Positions 35,963-47,759 of a stretch of DNA of 64,000 bases are shown here, one piece after another. A program made the translations under genes and the position numbers. The notes under the pieces were generated by a model that was given only the letters and a program-made list of their open reading frames with translations, was not told where the DNA came from and did no database searches. How positions within the stretch are numbered: the stretch's first letter is position 1; each line of letters begins with the position of its first letter. This DNA is from Epiperipatus broadwayi. Lineage: Eukaryota > Onychophora > Udeonychophora > Euonychophora > Peripatidae. The DNA is taken from NCBI GenBank assembly GCA_028023455.1, contig JAQFVV010000022.1:6591100-6655099 (forward strand), given 5' to 3'.

Positions 35963-36081
35963 TTACATTTTTATTTACCATTGTCAAAGTCACTCCACTC
36001 ACAACTTTGACACCATCCACCTCAGATAAATACAATAATGATTATTACTAATCATTTTCTAAACTAGAGATTATCTCTAGC
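35963..36081 (+). repeat. 119-bp direct repeat, copy 1
   Basis: Nearly identical to 36439-36558 from TTACATTTTTATTTACCATT to GATTATCTCTAGCA; differences include AAGTC/AACTC and GACACC/GATGCC. It flanks a 357-bp middle that carries a hammerhead motif, so the pair could be terminal repeats of a small retroelement. Confidence 0.9.
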
Positions 36082-36268
36082 ACAGATATAAACTTTAAAT
36101 CTCAGTTAAAGATTAATATATCTGATTTTTAAATATACACACACATGGAGTTATTCACCTTTCTTTTTCCCATGTGTAATATCTTTACAGATATATTAAG
36201 CAACCTCCATACTTCCCCATTCATTTTAAATTCATATAAATAAAGATACAATAAAACACAAATGAAAC

Positions 36269-36308
36269 CCAAGATGCATTTCGTGCTGAACCAGCAGTCA
36301 TCAGTTGG
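36269..36308 (-). ncRNA. type I hammerhead ribozyme-like motif with AUGCAU stem III
   Basis: The minus strand reads CCAA, CUGAUGA, then C-UGCUG-GUU-CAGCA-C, GAAA, UGCAU, C, UUGG. Stem I is CCAA/UUGG (4 bp), stem II is a perfect 5-bp UGCUG/CAGCA hairpin, all core residues of both boxes match the consensus, and stem III is the self-complementary AUGCAU ending in U16.1 and C17 (an AUC cleavage triplet, allowed by the NUH rule). Short palindromic stem III is known in PLE and retrozyme hammerheads that act as dimers. It lies between two 119-bp direct repeats. Confidence 0.65.
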
Positions 36309-36438
36309 CCCAGATCACTTATATATCTCTACTATATATGAAAAGTATTTATCTATAGTAAAATAAAAAAAAATTCACTATACGTATTGCAAGCATAAGA
36401 AGTGGGATCATGTGATGTTTATTATCTATAGTAAATTG

Positions 36439-36558
36439 TTACATTTTTATTTACCATTGTCAAACTCACTCCACTCACAACTTTGATGCCATCCACCTCA
36501 GATAAATACAATAATGATTATTACTAATCATTTTCTAAACTAGAGATTATCTCTAGCA
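36439..36558 (+). repeat. 119-bp direct repeat, copy 2
   Basis: See the copy at 35963-36081. The period between copies is about 476 bp. Confidence 0.9.
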
Positions 36559-37557
36559 AAATAAAAAATCAAACCAATGAATAGTTTGCATTTTAATTGA
36601 AGCATCCATTTTTTTAAACAAATTCCATAACTAATTACCATATTTCCACACATCCAATTTTTTTCAGTAAAATGTTTAGATTTTTTTAAAAATTATTATA
36701 AAAATCTATAAATAATATCTATAATGATAAAAAGAAAAGAAAAACAATACACATATAAGATAGTTCATAGCAGTTCTAACTCCTAAGTACCACACCTTGT
36801 CACATTTAATATTAGGCAATTCTTCCAATTTGAGCATTTGCATGAAATTAAATAAAATGGTACTACCAAATGATAATTAGATCTGGAAACAAAAGATTTT
36901 TATCATGCCTTCAAAAAACCCAAACGATATCTCAAGATGAATTATCAATCAGACTTTTGAGAAGATCATGATCTTATGTTTGTACATTCAGAGGTAAAAG
37001 TCAGTAAATTGATAATTCTGGATAATGCATGCTGATTGGGTATCCACCTATGTCTGTTTATAATAATATAATAACTGATGTAAACTACAAGAATGTTTAG
37101 AGTGAACATTAACAATTTGTCTTGCTTTGTTTCATTAAAACTTCAAAGACAAAGATTTTATTTTCAGCTAAAATTACTTTTTTAAAAAAATAAGAGAGAT
37201 CATAATATATGAAAAATTCCATTAATTTTTACTGAATCCAAGTAACTAAAGTTTAGGACTATACAAAGTTTCACTGTGTAATTTTCATAGATTATAATAA
37301 TAATCTTCAGTAAAAAATAAATAGTTTATTGAATCATGTGAATTGATAATAAGCACTTTAAAATTATTGGTATAATAAAGAAAATGTTTGCCTAATATCA
37401 GTTAAATCCATAATTTCAAGCAGTGGGAAAATGAAATTTCAAATACATTGATATCACTTCAATAAGGAGTGCAAGAAGGTTGTATATATATATATTTAAA
37501 TTGAAATATATACATTTTGATTATAAAAGATTTCTTTTTTAAAAAAGTATATTATTT

Positions 37558-38085
37558 TACACATATAAATTGTGACAACCAGAGCAGAAAAATTCAAAAA
37601 ATATTAAACACTAATATTATTTTGCCAAGTGCTTTCAGTATCGTGTACCAGACTCATGGCAACATATTGGAATTGAATGGTTAATCTTCCAGTGCATGCT
37701 CAGTGGAACAATAGTGTTACGCTGATTGATAATGTTATTTGACTTAGCAATAAACCAAACCTCTTTCAATTTCCTCTTTAGAGGAAGATGAAATAGGCTT
37801 AATTAATTGCTAAGTCAAATAACGTTATCAATGTTTGTAATGAATCGAACGATAGAAAAATGAAGTTGAAAGAGGCTTGGTTTATTGCTAAGTCAAATAA
37901 CATTATCAATCAGTGTAACCCTAATATTCCACTGAGCATGCATTGGAAGACTAACCATTCAGTTCCAATATGCTGCCATGAATCTGTACATGGTACTGAA
38001 AGTGCTTGGCAAAATAATATTAGTGTTTCATATTTTTTGAATTTTTCTGTTCTGGTTGTCACACACACATTTTATATGTGTACAA
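37558..38085. repeat. large palindrome with ~215-bp arms
   Basis: The left arm 37558-37770 and the right arm 37862-38085 are inverted repeats, about 90% alike. Shared words include GTGACAACCAGAGCAGAAAA, AATATTATTTTGCCAAG, GTGCATGCTCAGTGGAA and GATAATGTTATTTGACTTAG. The centre holds a third short copy (TTGCTAAGTCAAATAACGTT at 37810). The open frame 37860-38102 lies within the right arm and is not considered a gene. Confidence 0.85.
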
Positions 38086-38269
38086 TAATTTACATTATTT
38101 GACATAATTATTGTGTTATTTATTTAAAAAGTATATGAAATTTTTTTATTTTGGTTGTAAAAGATGATTTTTTTAAAAAATGCTTAACAAAACTATATTA
38201 TAAACAAACTTTATTTAATATGTATTATCTTACTTTCAATCTTAATGCTAACAACTAAATAATAACAGA

Positions 38270-38562
38270 TATAAAAAAATTTTTTATAATAAGCACTTTT
38301 ATTTATTTACTTTGTATTAAAAACACACAAAATAATTGTTTTTTCAATATCAGTTGAGGTTTTTATATTTAACTTGAAATAAAAATAGGGTGAGGGAGGA
38401 AGTCCACAAAGTAGTTAAATCAATCTCTCCTGTCCCCTCCTTCCACCACACCCACCAAGTTAAATATAAAATTCCCAATTGTGATTGAAGAAACAATTAT
38501 TTTATGTGTTTTTAGTATAAAGTAAATAATATAATCGTTTATTATAAAATATTTTTTATATC
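38270..38562. mobile_element. foldback MITE family B, copy 2
   Basis: Same arms as 20015-20262: TTTTTATAATAAGCACTTTT...ATTTATTTACTTTGTA and the complement at the right end, with TTGAGGTTTTTATATTTAAC / GTTAAATATAAAATTCCCAA inside. The loop differs and holds a C-rich stretch (CTCCTGTCCCCTCCTTCC). Confidence 0.75.
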
Positions 38563-38639
38563 TATTATTAATAATTTAATTCTATAAGAATATGTTATTT
38601 TTTAAACTATCAGTTCTATCACTGATAAATTGTTCCTGG

Positions 38640-38835
38640 GACACAATATTTTTCAGCAATGATTAATTGTGTCACGAAGTACAAAGCAGGTCGTAATATT
38701 TATGTGCTATGTCTAATACAACATACAGGGTGTATTATACATAACATATGCCCTGCTGCCATTTAAACGACATTTTTATGTGATTTTACACATAAATAAC
38801 ACCAACAAGCGGCGGGCACGGCTAAAGGATTAATA
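38640..38835 (-). repeat. GC-richer repeat end, possibly piggyBac-type
   Basis: The minus strand starts TTAATCCTTTAGCCGTGCCC, similar in style to piggyBac ends (TTAA followed by CCTTT), and runs to the TGACACAATTAATC region. No transposase and no second end were found, so this is weak. Confidence 0.22.
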
Positions 38836-39114
38836 CCTTTTGTCTCTCCATCTTTTTCCATTTTCTATAAGTTCTTTAAAAAAAGAAGATTTGTTTCTTT
38901 GCCTGAAGTTTTAAAATTTAAGCCTATTCAGAGATAACTAAACCAGTAAAATTTGTCATGAGCCAATTTATTTATTTTTTTAAAATAATAAATTAAGAAA
39001 TTTATTTATATGAAAAAAATCTAAAAATTATCTATAATTAATATTAAATACAATTTTTAAATATGTAATTACTTTTAAATAATAATGCTCAATGCTAGAT
39101 AGATTTATAAATGT

Positions 39115-39860
39115 AAATTTATTGAAAGCCAACACTTAGAGCAATACCATTATCAATAACAATCAACAATCTCGATCAGCTGTCAAGGCAATCCCTTTTA
39201 ACAATAAAGGTGAAAATCCACCTTTATTTATGGTCTAATATATATAGATACTAAAGATTGCAACTTAATCCTAGAGAGTGAAATTATTGATAGAAAGAAA
39301 ATTAAATAAACCCCATTAAATATATAAATATAACCTGATCTGAATGCTGACTAACAAACAGTCAATTATATCATTCAAAGAGCAATTATAATTTTTATGA
39401 ATTGCACTCTAACAATGTATTACTTAAATAATAAAGCTAATAATGCTCAAGGAAAATCAGATTTATATAGCAATCAATAATCTCAATCTGTTGTCAAGGC
39501 AACCTCTTTTTAACAACAATTAAGGTGAAAATTCATCTATATTTATGGCCTAATATGTTAATATAGACACTAAAGATTGCACCTTGAACATAAAGAGTGA
39601 AATTATTAATACAAAAAAGATTGCAACTTGATCATAGAGAGTGAAATTATTGATACAAAAAAGATTAAATAAATCAGGTAATGAGATTTATTTAGTCTCC
39701 TTTATACAATAATTTAACTCTATGACCAAATTGCGATCTTTGGGGGCCAAATAAACATAATCCACCATTATTGTTAAAAGGTTGCCTTGACAACAGATTG
39801 AGATTGTTACTGATATTGTCTAAGTGTTGACTGCTTTCAATGAATTTACAATTATAAATA
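39115..39860. repeat. composite of two direct and one inverted repeat units
   Basis: Units at about 39115-39330 and 39465-39680 share AATCTCgATC..TGTCAAGGCAA, CTTTTTAACAA..TAAGGTGAAAAT, TTATGGcCTAATAT and AGAGTGAAATTATTGATA. The inverted unit at about 39685-39860 carries the complement (GGTTGCCTTGACAACAGATT, TAAGTGTTGACTGCTTTCAA), which matches AAAGCCAACACTTAG at the left end of unit 1. A small duplication GAGTGAAATTATTGATACAA is also seen at 39645. Likely a foldback element with a duplicated arm. Confidence 0.7.
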
Positions 39861-40280
39861 ATAAGTATGGAATGTTTTGAAGTATTGTGTCTGTTTTGTC
39901 ATTAAAGCTAACATACAAACTATACTTTATATATACAGTATTTCACTGAATAATCATTAAACTGCAATTTATCTATAATTTTTAATAAACTTCAGTCCTA
40001 TTCTTTTTAGGTATCTTTTATGTTCTTTAATTAAAAATAAAACTTGAGAACTCATTGTATATATAAAAGTTTAATTAAAAATGCTAAGTGATAATTTTCA
40101 CTTTTTAGCTTAATATATATAACATAAAATTTGCAGTGGAAAGCAAAATTGTAAATGGCACATATACATATATTCTACTATGATATCAATCAATAATACT
40201 AAAAATAAATTATTATTGATTTGGAAATATATCATCTTTCCAAAAAGATTATATTTTAATAAATTTAAAATTATATTTAC

Positions 40281-40427
40281 ATGTTGGGAAAAAACCATGC
40301 TCTTGAAAAAGTTGCATTACAAGTTGTCGCCGCTGATCAAGAACACGTCTTAATGAAGATCCAACTTTCTCTTCACCTGGTGTCTTTGGTGTCCTTGGTG
40401 AATTAATGTCTCCCTCAGAAAAATCAC
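40281..40427 (-). CDS. cic: capicua exon B (first half of the C1 domain)
   Basis: The 147-bp exon has a T-rich acceptor ending TTTTAG|GT at 40428/40427 and donor ACAT|GTAAAT at 40281/40280. It is phase 1 at both ends, so it could be skipped without breaking frame. It reads [20 protein letters not shown], then [26 protein letters not shown]. The LRR.LDQRR.LVMQLFQ.HGFFP sequence is the start of the capicua C1 domain, the conserved C-terminal module needed with the HMG box for stable DNA binding. It is an isolated exon between introns of 17.1 kb and 12.1 kb. Confidence 0.95.
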
Positions 40428-41176
40428 CTAAAAAAAAATAATACAGACATTTAAATATATTTGTAGATATACAATTGAATTGTTATATAAATTCAAACTT
40501 TTATTTATATTTTTCCAAATATATTCAACTATTAGTATTAGCACAGCACAGATAAATATAGAACATAAAATTTAGAATGATATTATTCTCTCTTCTACAG
40601 AACAGTGGTGACATAATCAGTGACAATCTAGTGCAGGAATTGAATAACCTTTGTTAATTAGAGCATCACATTAAATTCAGTATTCATAAATTGAATGACC
40701 ACCAATTCAATTCCTATGGCACAACTGAACTGAAGAAGAGAGAAAAATAACAGCACTATAACATTGCGTTCCAATACTAATTGTATTTTGAAAAATATAA
40801 ATTTTGAATTTTTCTAAAAGCATTTAACAATTCAACTAAATGATAAAAAGAGACAAACCAATAACTTTAAGTAAAATCGTCCCAACCTTCAGAAGAATAT
40901 ATACATATATACTGTAATAGAATCACCCACAAAGATAAACAAATAACATTTGTATGAATTAGTTCAGTCTAGAAGAATACGCTTACCAATGAGTGACTAT
41001 GTAAATGGTAGAGTAATTATACAATTGTTTGTTTTTTATTTGAAAACAGTCGTGGATAATGATCTGATTAAACCTTACATTAAATATAAGATTTTGTACA
41101 TATTCAACCATATTTCCTGATCATCATCCTCTCCACACAAAGTAATAGTCTGATGTAATATAAAGTAGTATACTTG

Positions 41177-42630
41177 TATCCTTTGATTCCTTTTGGAGGC
41201 CTTAAAGGAATTTAGCAAATTCCTAATGTCCACTCCATACGTTCTTATCGTTGCAGCTGTTATTACTATGTGATTATTCATATAATATACGAACATGAAT
41301 GGGCTGATCACCAACATGCATTAGGCAACGTGATGAGTTTATTGACTTTTTACTTCTGAGTTTAAGATGAAGAAACACCATGGTCTTTTTTCTCAGTTGC
41401 CTGATAAGGCAGAATGAATGTATGTGTAAATGATAAATATTTTTCCGAATAGATATATACAATTGTGACAGATAAAAAATAAATCATGGCCCTCATTCCC
41501 AGAAGGCAGTAAAGTCACAACCAAGGCAGTTGTTGGTGGCAGAAGGCAGAGGGTGCTAAGAATTCCCTGATTGCAGACCCAGGCTGCCATTTGATGACGA
41601 CTTTTTATTTGGGTACTTACAACTGCAGATCACTTTCAAGTGAAGGAAGATACGCTATTAAGAGCTGCAAGAATGATAACTATTATAACCAATAGCAATT
41701 CATCAATACATTTTGTATTGAAATAAGACAATATATGAAGAAAAGAAGAAATATGATAATTTTTAAAAATTAAGAAGAATTGAATATCCAAAGTTTTATA
41801 AAATAGCACAAAAAAAAAGTTAATAATTATATAAGGAAATATAATTATGAATGGGCAAGTAAAACTGTGAAAGAGGATAAAGTCTCAAAAGTGTAAAGCA
41901 AACATCTATCATTGTAAAAAAAAAGTTATTTCTGCAAAGATAGAACTATAGTATTACTGAAAAGAAAGATGATATCATGAAATGTGTGGAAGAGTTCTAT
42001 AAAGAATTATATTGTAATTATGAATAAGAAAACAAATTATTCTCTATAGTTATTATATCTTTGAATTGTCCAACATTTTAAATGAAGTGAGACATGTAAT
42101 TAAATCTATGAAGAGGGATAAAGCTCCAGAAAATATGGAATTATAATTGATATCTTAAAAGAAGCATGTGAAGAAATCGAAAAACTGTTGGATGAGATGA
42201 TTTGAAGAATGTAATAGTAATATTGATATTAAGAAGCTGATAAAGAAGGTATTAAAAATTACATTTATCAATCTTCTATCAAATTTATATAAAATCTTCA
42301 CCAAGATAATTACAACTCACATCAAACTTTTGAGAGAAATTATAAAAAGAAACCAATAAATATGAATAGCTATTTTGGATTTGTAGATTATCAAAAGGAA
42401 TTTGATTTTGTAAACAGCTCTACAGTAATTAAAGGATTGGATAATCAAGATATAGATCTGGGATAAAGGATATTTATCAAAATGCAACAACAATTATTAG
42501 ATTGCATGATAGTACTAAGATTAATGTTGAGAAAAGTGTATAACAGAATGATTACATATTGAAAATTTTTTTCAAGAAGTACATTATGGATTAAAATGGA
42601 AAAAGCTATAGGAATAAAAGTAAATGATTG
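41177..42630 (+). mobile_element. RTE LINE copy 3, internally deleted
   Basis: The 5' UTR (GGAGGCCTTAAAGGAA, CCTAATGTCCACTCCATACG) and the start of the endonuclease (FYLGTYNCRSLSSEGR) match copy 1 up to about 41652. The sequence then jumps to the linker region (GCTGCAAGAATGATA), skipping about 740 bp of endonuclease. RT coding remnants follow (SIKRDKAPENME, FGFVDYQKEF near 42380) and stop near 42625 at AAAGTAAATGA. Many stops; inactive. Confidence 0.75.
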
Positions 42631-42639
42631 TTAAAATCA

Positions 42640-43377
42640 TCTATTTCTTCACATGCTTCTTTTAAGATATCAATTATAATTCCATCAATCTCCACAATAT
42701 TGTTCTTCCATTTTTTATTTATAATGAACCCCACAATACTTATGCTTCTAATATTTATATCTTTGTAGTAAGGTTCAGGACTAGATCTTCACCCTTTCTT
42801 TTAACTTCACAAAGCCTAATAATATCCTAATTAATATTACACAATTATTCTTCTAATTCATGCAATCTTCCAGTGATCTGCAGTTGTAAGTAACTAAGTA
42901 AAAAATCATCATCAATGGTCCACAATAAAATGGTTCTTAGCTTTCTTTACCTTCACTCACCAATTGCTGCTTTGCTGGTGACTTTATAGTCAGCTAGGAG
43001 TAAGGGTTATAATTTAGTTTTGTTTGCTACGATTATAAATATATTTTTTAAAAAAAGTCATTTGCATATGCATTCATCCTAACTTTAAGAAAACACAACT
43101 GATATTTCAGTTTAAAACTATCATGAACTGAAAAGAAAAACCATGGTGTTTTTTGATCTTAAACTCTGAAATAAAAAGTCAAAAAGCTCACCACATTGTC
43201 TAATGCATGTTGGTGATCAGCCCATCCATGTTTATTTACTACATGAATAATTATATAGTAATATCAGCTGCAACAATGTGGAATGGACATTGGAAATTTA
43301 CCCTCTTTGGTTCCTTTAAGATCTCAAAGAAGAATCAATGAGTTTTATTTCATTTAAGAGCAAACTTCTTTCTGCAG
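42640..43377 (-). mobile_element. RTE LINE 5'-part, minus strand, with EN-RT fusion deletion
   Basis: Read on minus it starts at CTGCAGAAAGAAGTTTGCTC, the family's 5' end, passes through the 5' UTR and the endonuclease start, and reaches ATTGTGGAGATTGATGG. There it joins AATTATAATTGATATCTTAA of the RT region, the segment after NDG in the other copies. The junction lies in GATTGATGG/AATGATGG, a short homology. It abuts copy 3 tail to tail. Confidence 0.72.
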
Positions 43378-43951
43378 CCATATTTGACATGAGAATATTA
43401 AACAAGCACGTCAAAATTCTCTTAGATTATTATTTTATAATTCCTATATGATATAAAAATATGTGTACAAATATTTGGTCTATATAAATTAAATCTTCAG
43501 TTTTCTTAATACATTTACATTAAATAAATAAAAAATTGTATTGAGAAAATTAAAAAATATACAAAAACAAAAAAAGTAATAATATTTTATAAGATTAATA
43601 ATCCATTGTTTGATGTTTTTATTATTTTATTTCAGTTTATAGAATATATATGTTAAAAAACAACCTAAAGATAACCTTCATATAAATAGGTCAAAATATA
43701 GAGATTAAAAAAAAAATATCAATGAATGTTTAATAACAGAAATATCTACAAAAATTATATAATATTAATATTGAACTAGAGATAAAGCTATAGTTTGCAG
43801 CAAGTGAAAATGAGATAGGAAGAAGATTAAAAAAATAATAAAACAACAAATCATGTGTGTACATATATACATTGTAATAAATGTTTGTAATATTTTGAAG
43901 ATATAATACCAATTTTTTATTAAAAATAGGATGTTAATTAGTAAATATACA

Positions 43952-44060
43952 ACAGATCTTGTGGCAAAGGAGTTACCACATGCTATACTCATGACCTGGG
44001 CTTGAAATGGGCTGGATGAAAGTTGGAAAATTTTTTAGACTGCAAACAGGCTCAAGATTT
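43952..44060 (+). repeat. tRNA-like SINE candidate
   Basis: Box-A-like GTGGCAAAGGAG at 43961 and box-B-like GGCTTGAAATGG at 43999 are about 39 bp apart, the normal tRNA spacing, followed by GCTGGATGAAAGTTGG. Both boxes are imperfect. Confidence 0.35.
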
Positions 44061-45088
44061 GTTTTTTTTCCAGATAGTTGGACAATAGCCAATGTAGTTT
44101 ATAACTCAATTATCAGTCAATGAATTAATTCCTAGCTATTTTCAGCTAAAGCATAAAACAAGAAATCAAAACCATAAATCTTCATAACCTGGAAGTTAAC
44201 TTAGTATAGCCTCTTTTTCATTAAATTTCTTTATAGGGCTATTGGAGTTTTGCACATCAATTGGATATTTTGTAATAATTTTAATAAGTTCATAAATAAA
44301 TTATGGATATCAAATAAATAAAGTTAAAGAATATAAACTTATTCTAGAAATACGTTTATAATCTTATCATTATATATTAATAGCCACGGCTTATAGAAAT
44401 TATTAAAATTTTTGTTTTGACTGTTGTTTGAAAATTATAAGTTGGCTTCATTAAGAATTACAAAAATCACTGCTAATATATTTTCGACCTTTCAAAGTAT
44501 TAAAACTTGCTTCATTTACCATTTAAGAATGTGAAATCCAGGTAAAATTGCCACCCTTTTTTGACCAATCAATTGGCATTAACATGAGAAAGTGGTTGTT
44601 ATTTGGAAGTTTGTTACAAATGATTCTAGGGAATCTGACTGGAGAAATTTATATTAATATATCTGCATTATTTTTTCTTTAATACATACATATATACTGT
44701 AAATATATTAATTATTGTAAATAAAGTCTTGAGACCTATCAACAGTATAATTAGAATTAACTCGTGCCATAAGAAAAACATTTATAAATATGTTACCTAA
44801 CAATTAATTGCAATAGGCAATGGAAAATTACCATCAACGATAACTGAGAATATCACTTGATCACACTATCTATTGGCTAGTACACCGACCATCTTTTGGA
44901 TAAAGAATGAACAAATGTTATTTATACTGCTGGCTTCTTGTCACTCCTGAATATTTTCTGACTTCAGTTGGCACCAAATTTTACAAAATTGTGTAATTTA
45001 TATAAGAATTAAATGTGAACAAAAAGTTATTGTTCCTCAAGTTTGCATAATCCAATTTTCATAAACTGAAATGATATAAAATAAAAAC

Positions 45089-45195
45089 TAATTCCCGTGG
45101 TTTGGATCTGTAGTAGAATAGCAGATTCTGAAGCTCAAGAGCCATGGATCGACGGTTGTCTCGGTCATTTCCGGCATCAAACTTCTTATAAATTC
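45089..45195 (-). pseudogene. exon-like block of unknown identity inside a cic intron
   Basis: On minus, TTGCTCAG| is followed by a GC-richer frame reading GIYKKFDAGNDRDNRRSMAL then ELQNLLFYYRSKPREL. Codon use and composition look like an animal exon and differ from the AT-rich surroundings. The acceptor is plausible and enters in phase 1, but there is no good GT donor at the far end (only TTA|GTTTTT), and exons C and B already join in frame without it. It could be a retrocopied fragment, an exon of a nested gene or an unused cassette exon. I do not recognise the protein. Confidence 0.4.
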
Positions 45196-47759
45196 CTGAG
45201 CAATAAATCATTTAATTATTTTTTAAGGGGAAAAAAAAAAAATTAAATAATTGAATTTACAATGATATCTAGTACTACATGGCCGAAATTTTATAGTTCA
45301 TACACCAATTTTTTTGCATAAGAATTCATATATAATATCAATTTTTGAACTATCATTTAATTTTTCTATAAAATATGTTAATATAGATAAATAATATTTA
45401 GCATTTTTTTATACTATAAAAAAAAATTTATACTGTAGGAAAAATTTAAAGTTTAAACATTTCTTATTTTGACAAAACTTCAATCTGGTTGGTCTCACCA
45501 GACTTTTAATGTTTGGAGTTGAGTTATCGCATTTTTAAATTTGAAAAAATCAATCGTGACATTTTTTAAAAAACAATAAAACTGCAAGATTTACGAAGAA
45601 CAAATAAAGCACACCTCGCCAATGTAGGAATGTCAATTATAAAAACTATTACAGATTCACTCTGAATAAGTCATCTGAAAACTAGACAAATATTAAATAT
45701 ATATTTACAGAATGAACTTGGAACAAAGGTCTTTCTTTTCAAAATTTGACTTAGTGAATTTGAATATTTGGCTATAAAGTTTTTCATGAGCACTATTAAA
45801 ATTTTTTATTATCACTATTATGTAAGAATTTAAACATACTTTTTATTTTTATAATTGAGATCTAATACACTACATTTATCTCACAATGTGCCAAGTTTGA
45901 TACATTTCCTTGACCATCTCTGATTTAAGAATCTCACTGCCTAACAATTCAATTATACTTATTATTTAAATAATGTTCTAATTTTTCTTAACAAGTAACC
46001 AGATAAATAATTATGAATTCATTTTAAAATGATCATTCTAGTAATATTGATTTGACTATTCATTATTTTTACTGATTCAATAATTTGTCTTTTTTTTTTG
46101 TACAAATAAATAAATAATCATTATCTTATTGTCTCTGGTATCAGTATTTTTACGATTAAAGAAATTAAAACTATAAATCTATTTATATGATTGCAAATTA
46201 AATTAGTAGCAATCTAATTATATATATTGTAACCTTATATTTAGCCCATGTGGGATTAATGCTCTAAACAAAAAAGGTACTCTTTTGCTAAATAAATTTA
46301 TTATTTTAAGTTATATAAAATCTCTATTATGCATTCTAAATTGTATTGAAAGAATTTTTACATTAAATGTATTTAAAATAATAGTTTCTAAAATAATGGT
46401 CCCATTTAAAATTGGATAATTTAAGCTTAAAATGGATTGTATCTTAAATCAATAGATAAAGCTTTATTTTTGCTGCCTTTTAAAATACTATTTCTTAACC
46501 AACAGTAAATTTCATAGTTTCCTTAATCATGTCTAGTGTACATGTATGTAAATCTATATGTATACGTGTTAAAAGAAAGAGGTTTAAAATGAATTATTTT
46601 AAGTATTAAAAATTATCTTTTTTTAAAAAAAAGTTAATTATCTTTAAAGACTAATAAATTTCTGAAAGAATAAATTTTAACATTAAATAATTTAACAATA
46701 ATTCTTAAAGAACTCTTAGATAAAAAGTATTTGATGTAAAAAAATGATATTGCTTTAAATAAAGCAAATAATTTTTTATTTAATAATTAAAACAAAGTTA
46801 ATTATATTTTAATCAACTGTCTAGACAGTAATTCAAGGTCAAATCTATTTTTATGTGACCTGATTAATCAAAAGATTAAAGTTGCATTAACTTCTAAAAA
46901 CTCTATCCATATCAATATCTGATTGATTCACTAATATCATGTGATAAATTCTGCATTTTTTCATCGGAACGTAAAGTGAATGAATATTTATTTATTATTA
47001 AGGTTTTTGAAAAACCTTTAATTATTTGAAAAAAAATAACAAAAAGGAATTTTTATTACTAGAAAAGATGAAGCTACAGCATTCACAAAATTAGGAATTG
47101 TTAGATTACATTTATTTGTTATGTTTTAATTAATGTTTATGTAGTAAAAAGTAACATTACTTGAGAATTGCAAGTCAAATTTTTTTTTCTTTTGAAATTG
47201 CGTTTTTTGATCGGAACCTAAGTGAACGAATATTTATTTATTATTGTTTTTGAAAAACGTTAATTATTTTTAAAAAAATTTTAAAAAAAAAAGGAATTTT
47301 TATTTTTGATATTACAAAAAAAATGTTTTAAAAAAAGTTTTTTGTGTATTGGTTTCTTTGTTATAATATGGAAATAAAATGTAGTGGCCTGGTAACAGTA
47401 TATGAAGACATTTTGTTGGAAGAATAACGCCACCAAGCGGGATGGATTGTCATTCAAATGATTATCAAATAAAGATTGAAACCGTAGAAAATATGTAAAA
47501 CATGAATAATATGTTTAATGATCTGCTAAGCCAACTTTCAACATGGAGTGTCTGTATCAAAGCATAACTGAGAGATAATTGGCAGAGAGTGTCAGTAATT
47601 CAGATTATAAAAGGTTGAACTAGGGGGTGTTAATAGATTTGTACAATTGCATGTGATGTGATGCACTGTGACTTCTCCTTATGTGGAGTCAGGAATCTCT
47701 CAGCAACTATGCCCAGAAAAACCTGTTAGCCACTTTACCTTCCCTTTCCATTCCCCACC

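Larger units (their letters stand above)
28143..40280 (-). other. cic intron B-A (12.1 kb)
   Basis: Phase-1 intron, donor GTAAAT at 40280 and acceptor CTTTTCAG ending at 28143. It carries the GC-richer repeat block at 30.5-32.0 kb, a foldback element at 34.16-34.39, an RTE fragment at 35.0, the hammerhead-bearing direct-repeat unit at 35.96-36.56, a large palindrome at 37.56-38.09, MITE B copy 2 and a composite repeat at 39.1-39.86. 28143-30490, 32025-34150 and 36560-37555 hold nothing I can name. Confidence 0.85.

Noticed and set aside
37860-38102. 80-codon plus-strand frame
   Set aside because: It lies wholly in one arm of a large palindrome and has no domain.
42640-43377. Twin-priming inversion joining this minus LINE segment to copy 3
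   Set aside because: Both segments contain the same 5' UTR, so they must be two separate insertions rather than one inverted one.
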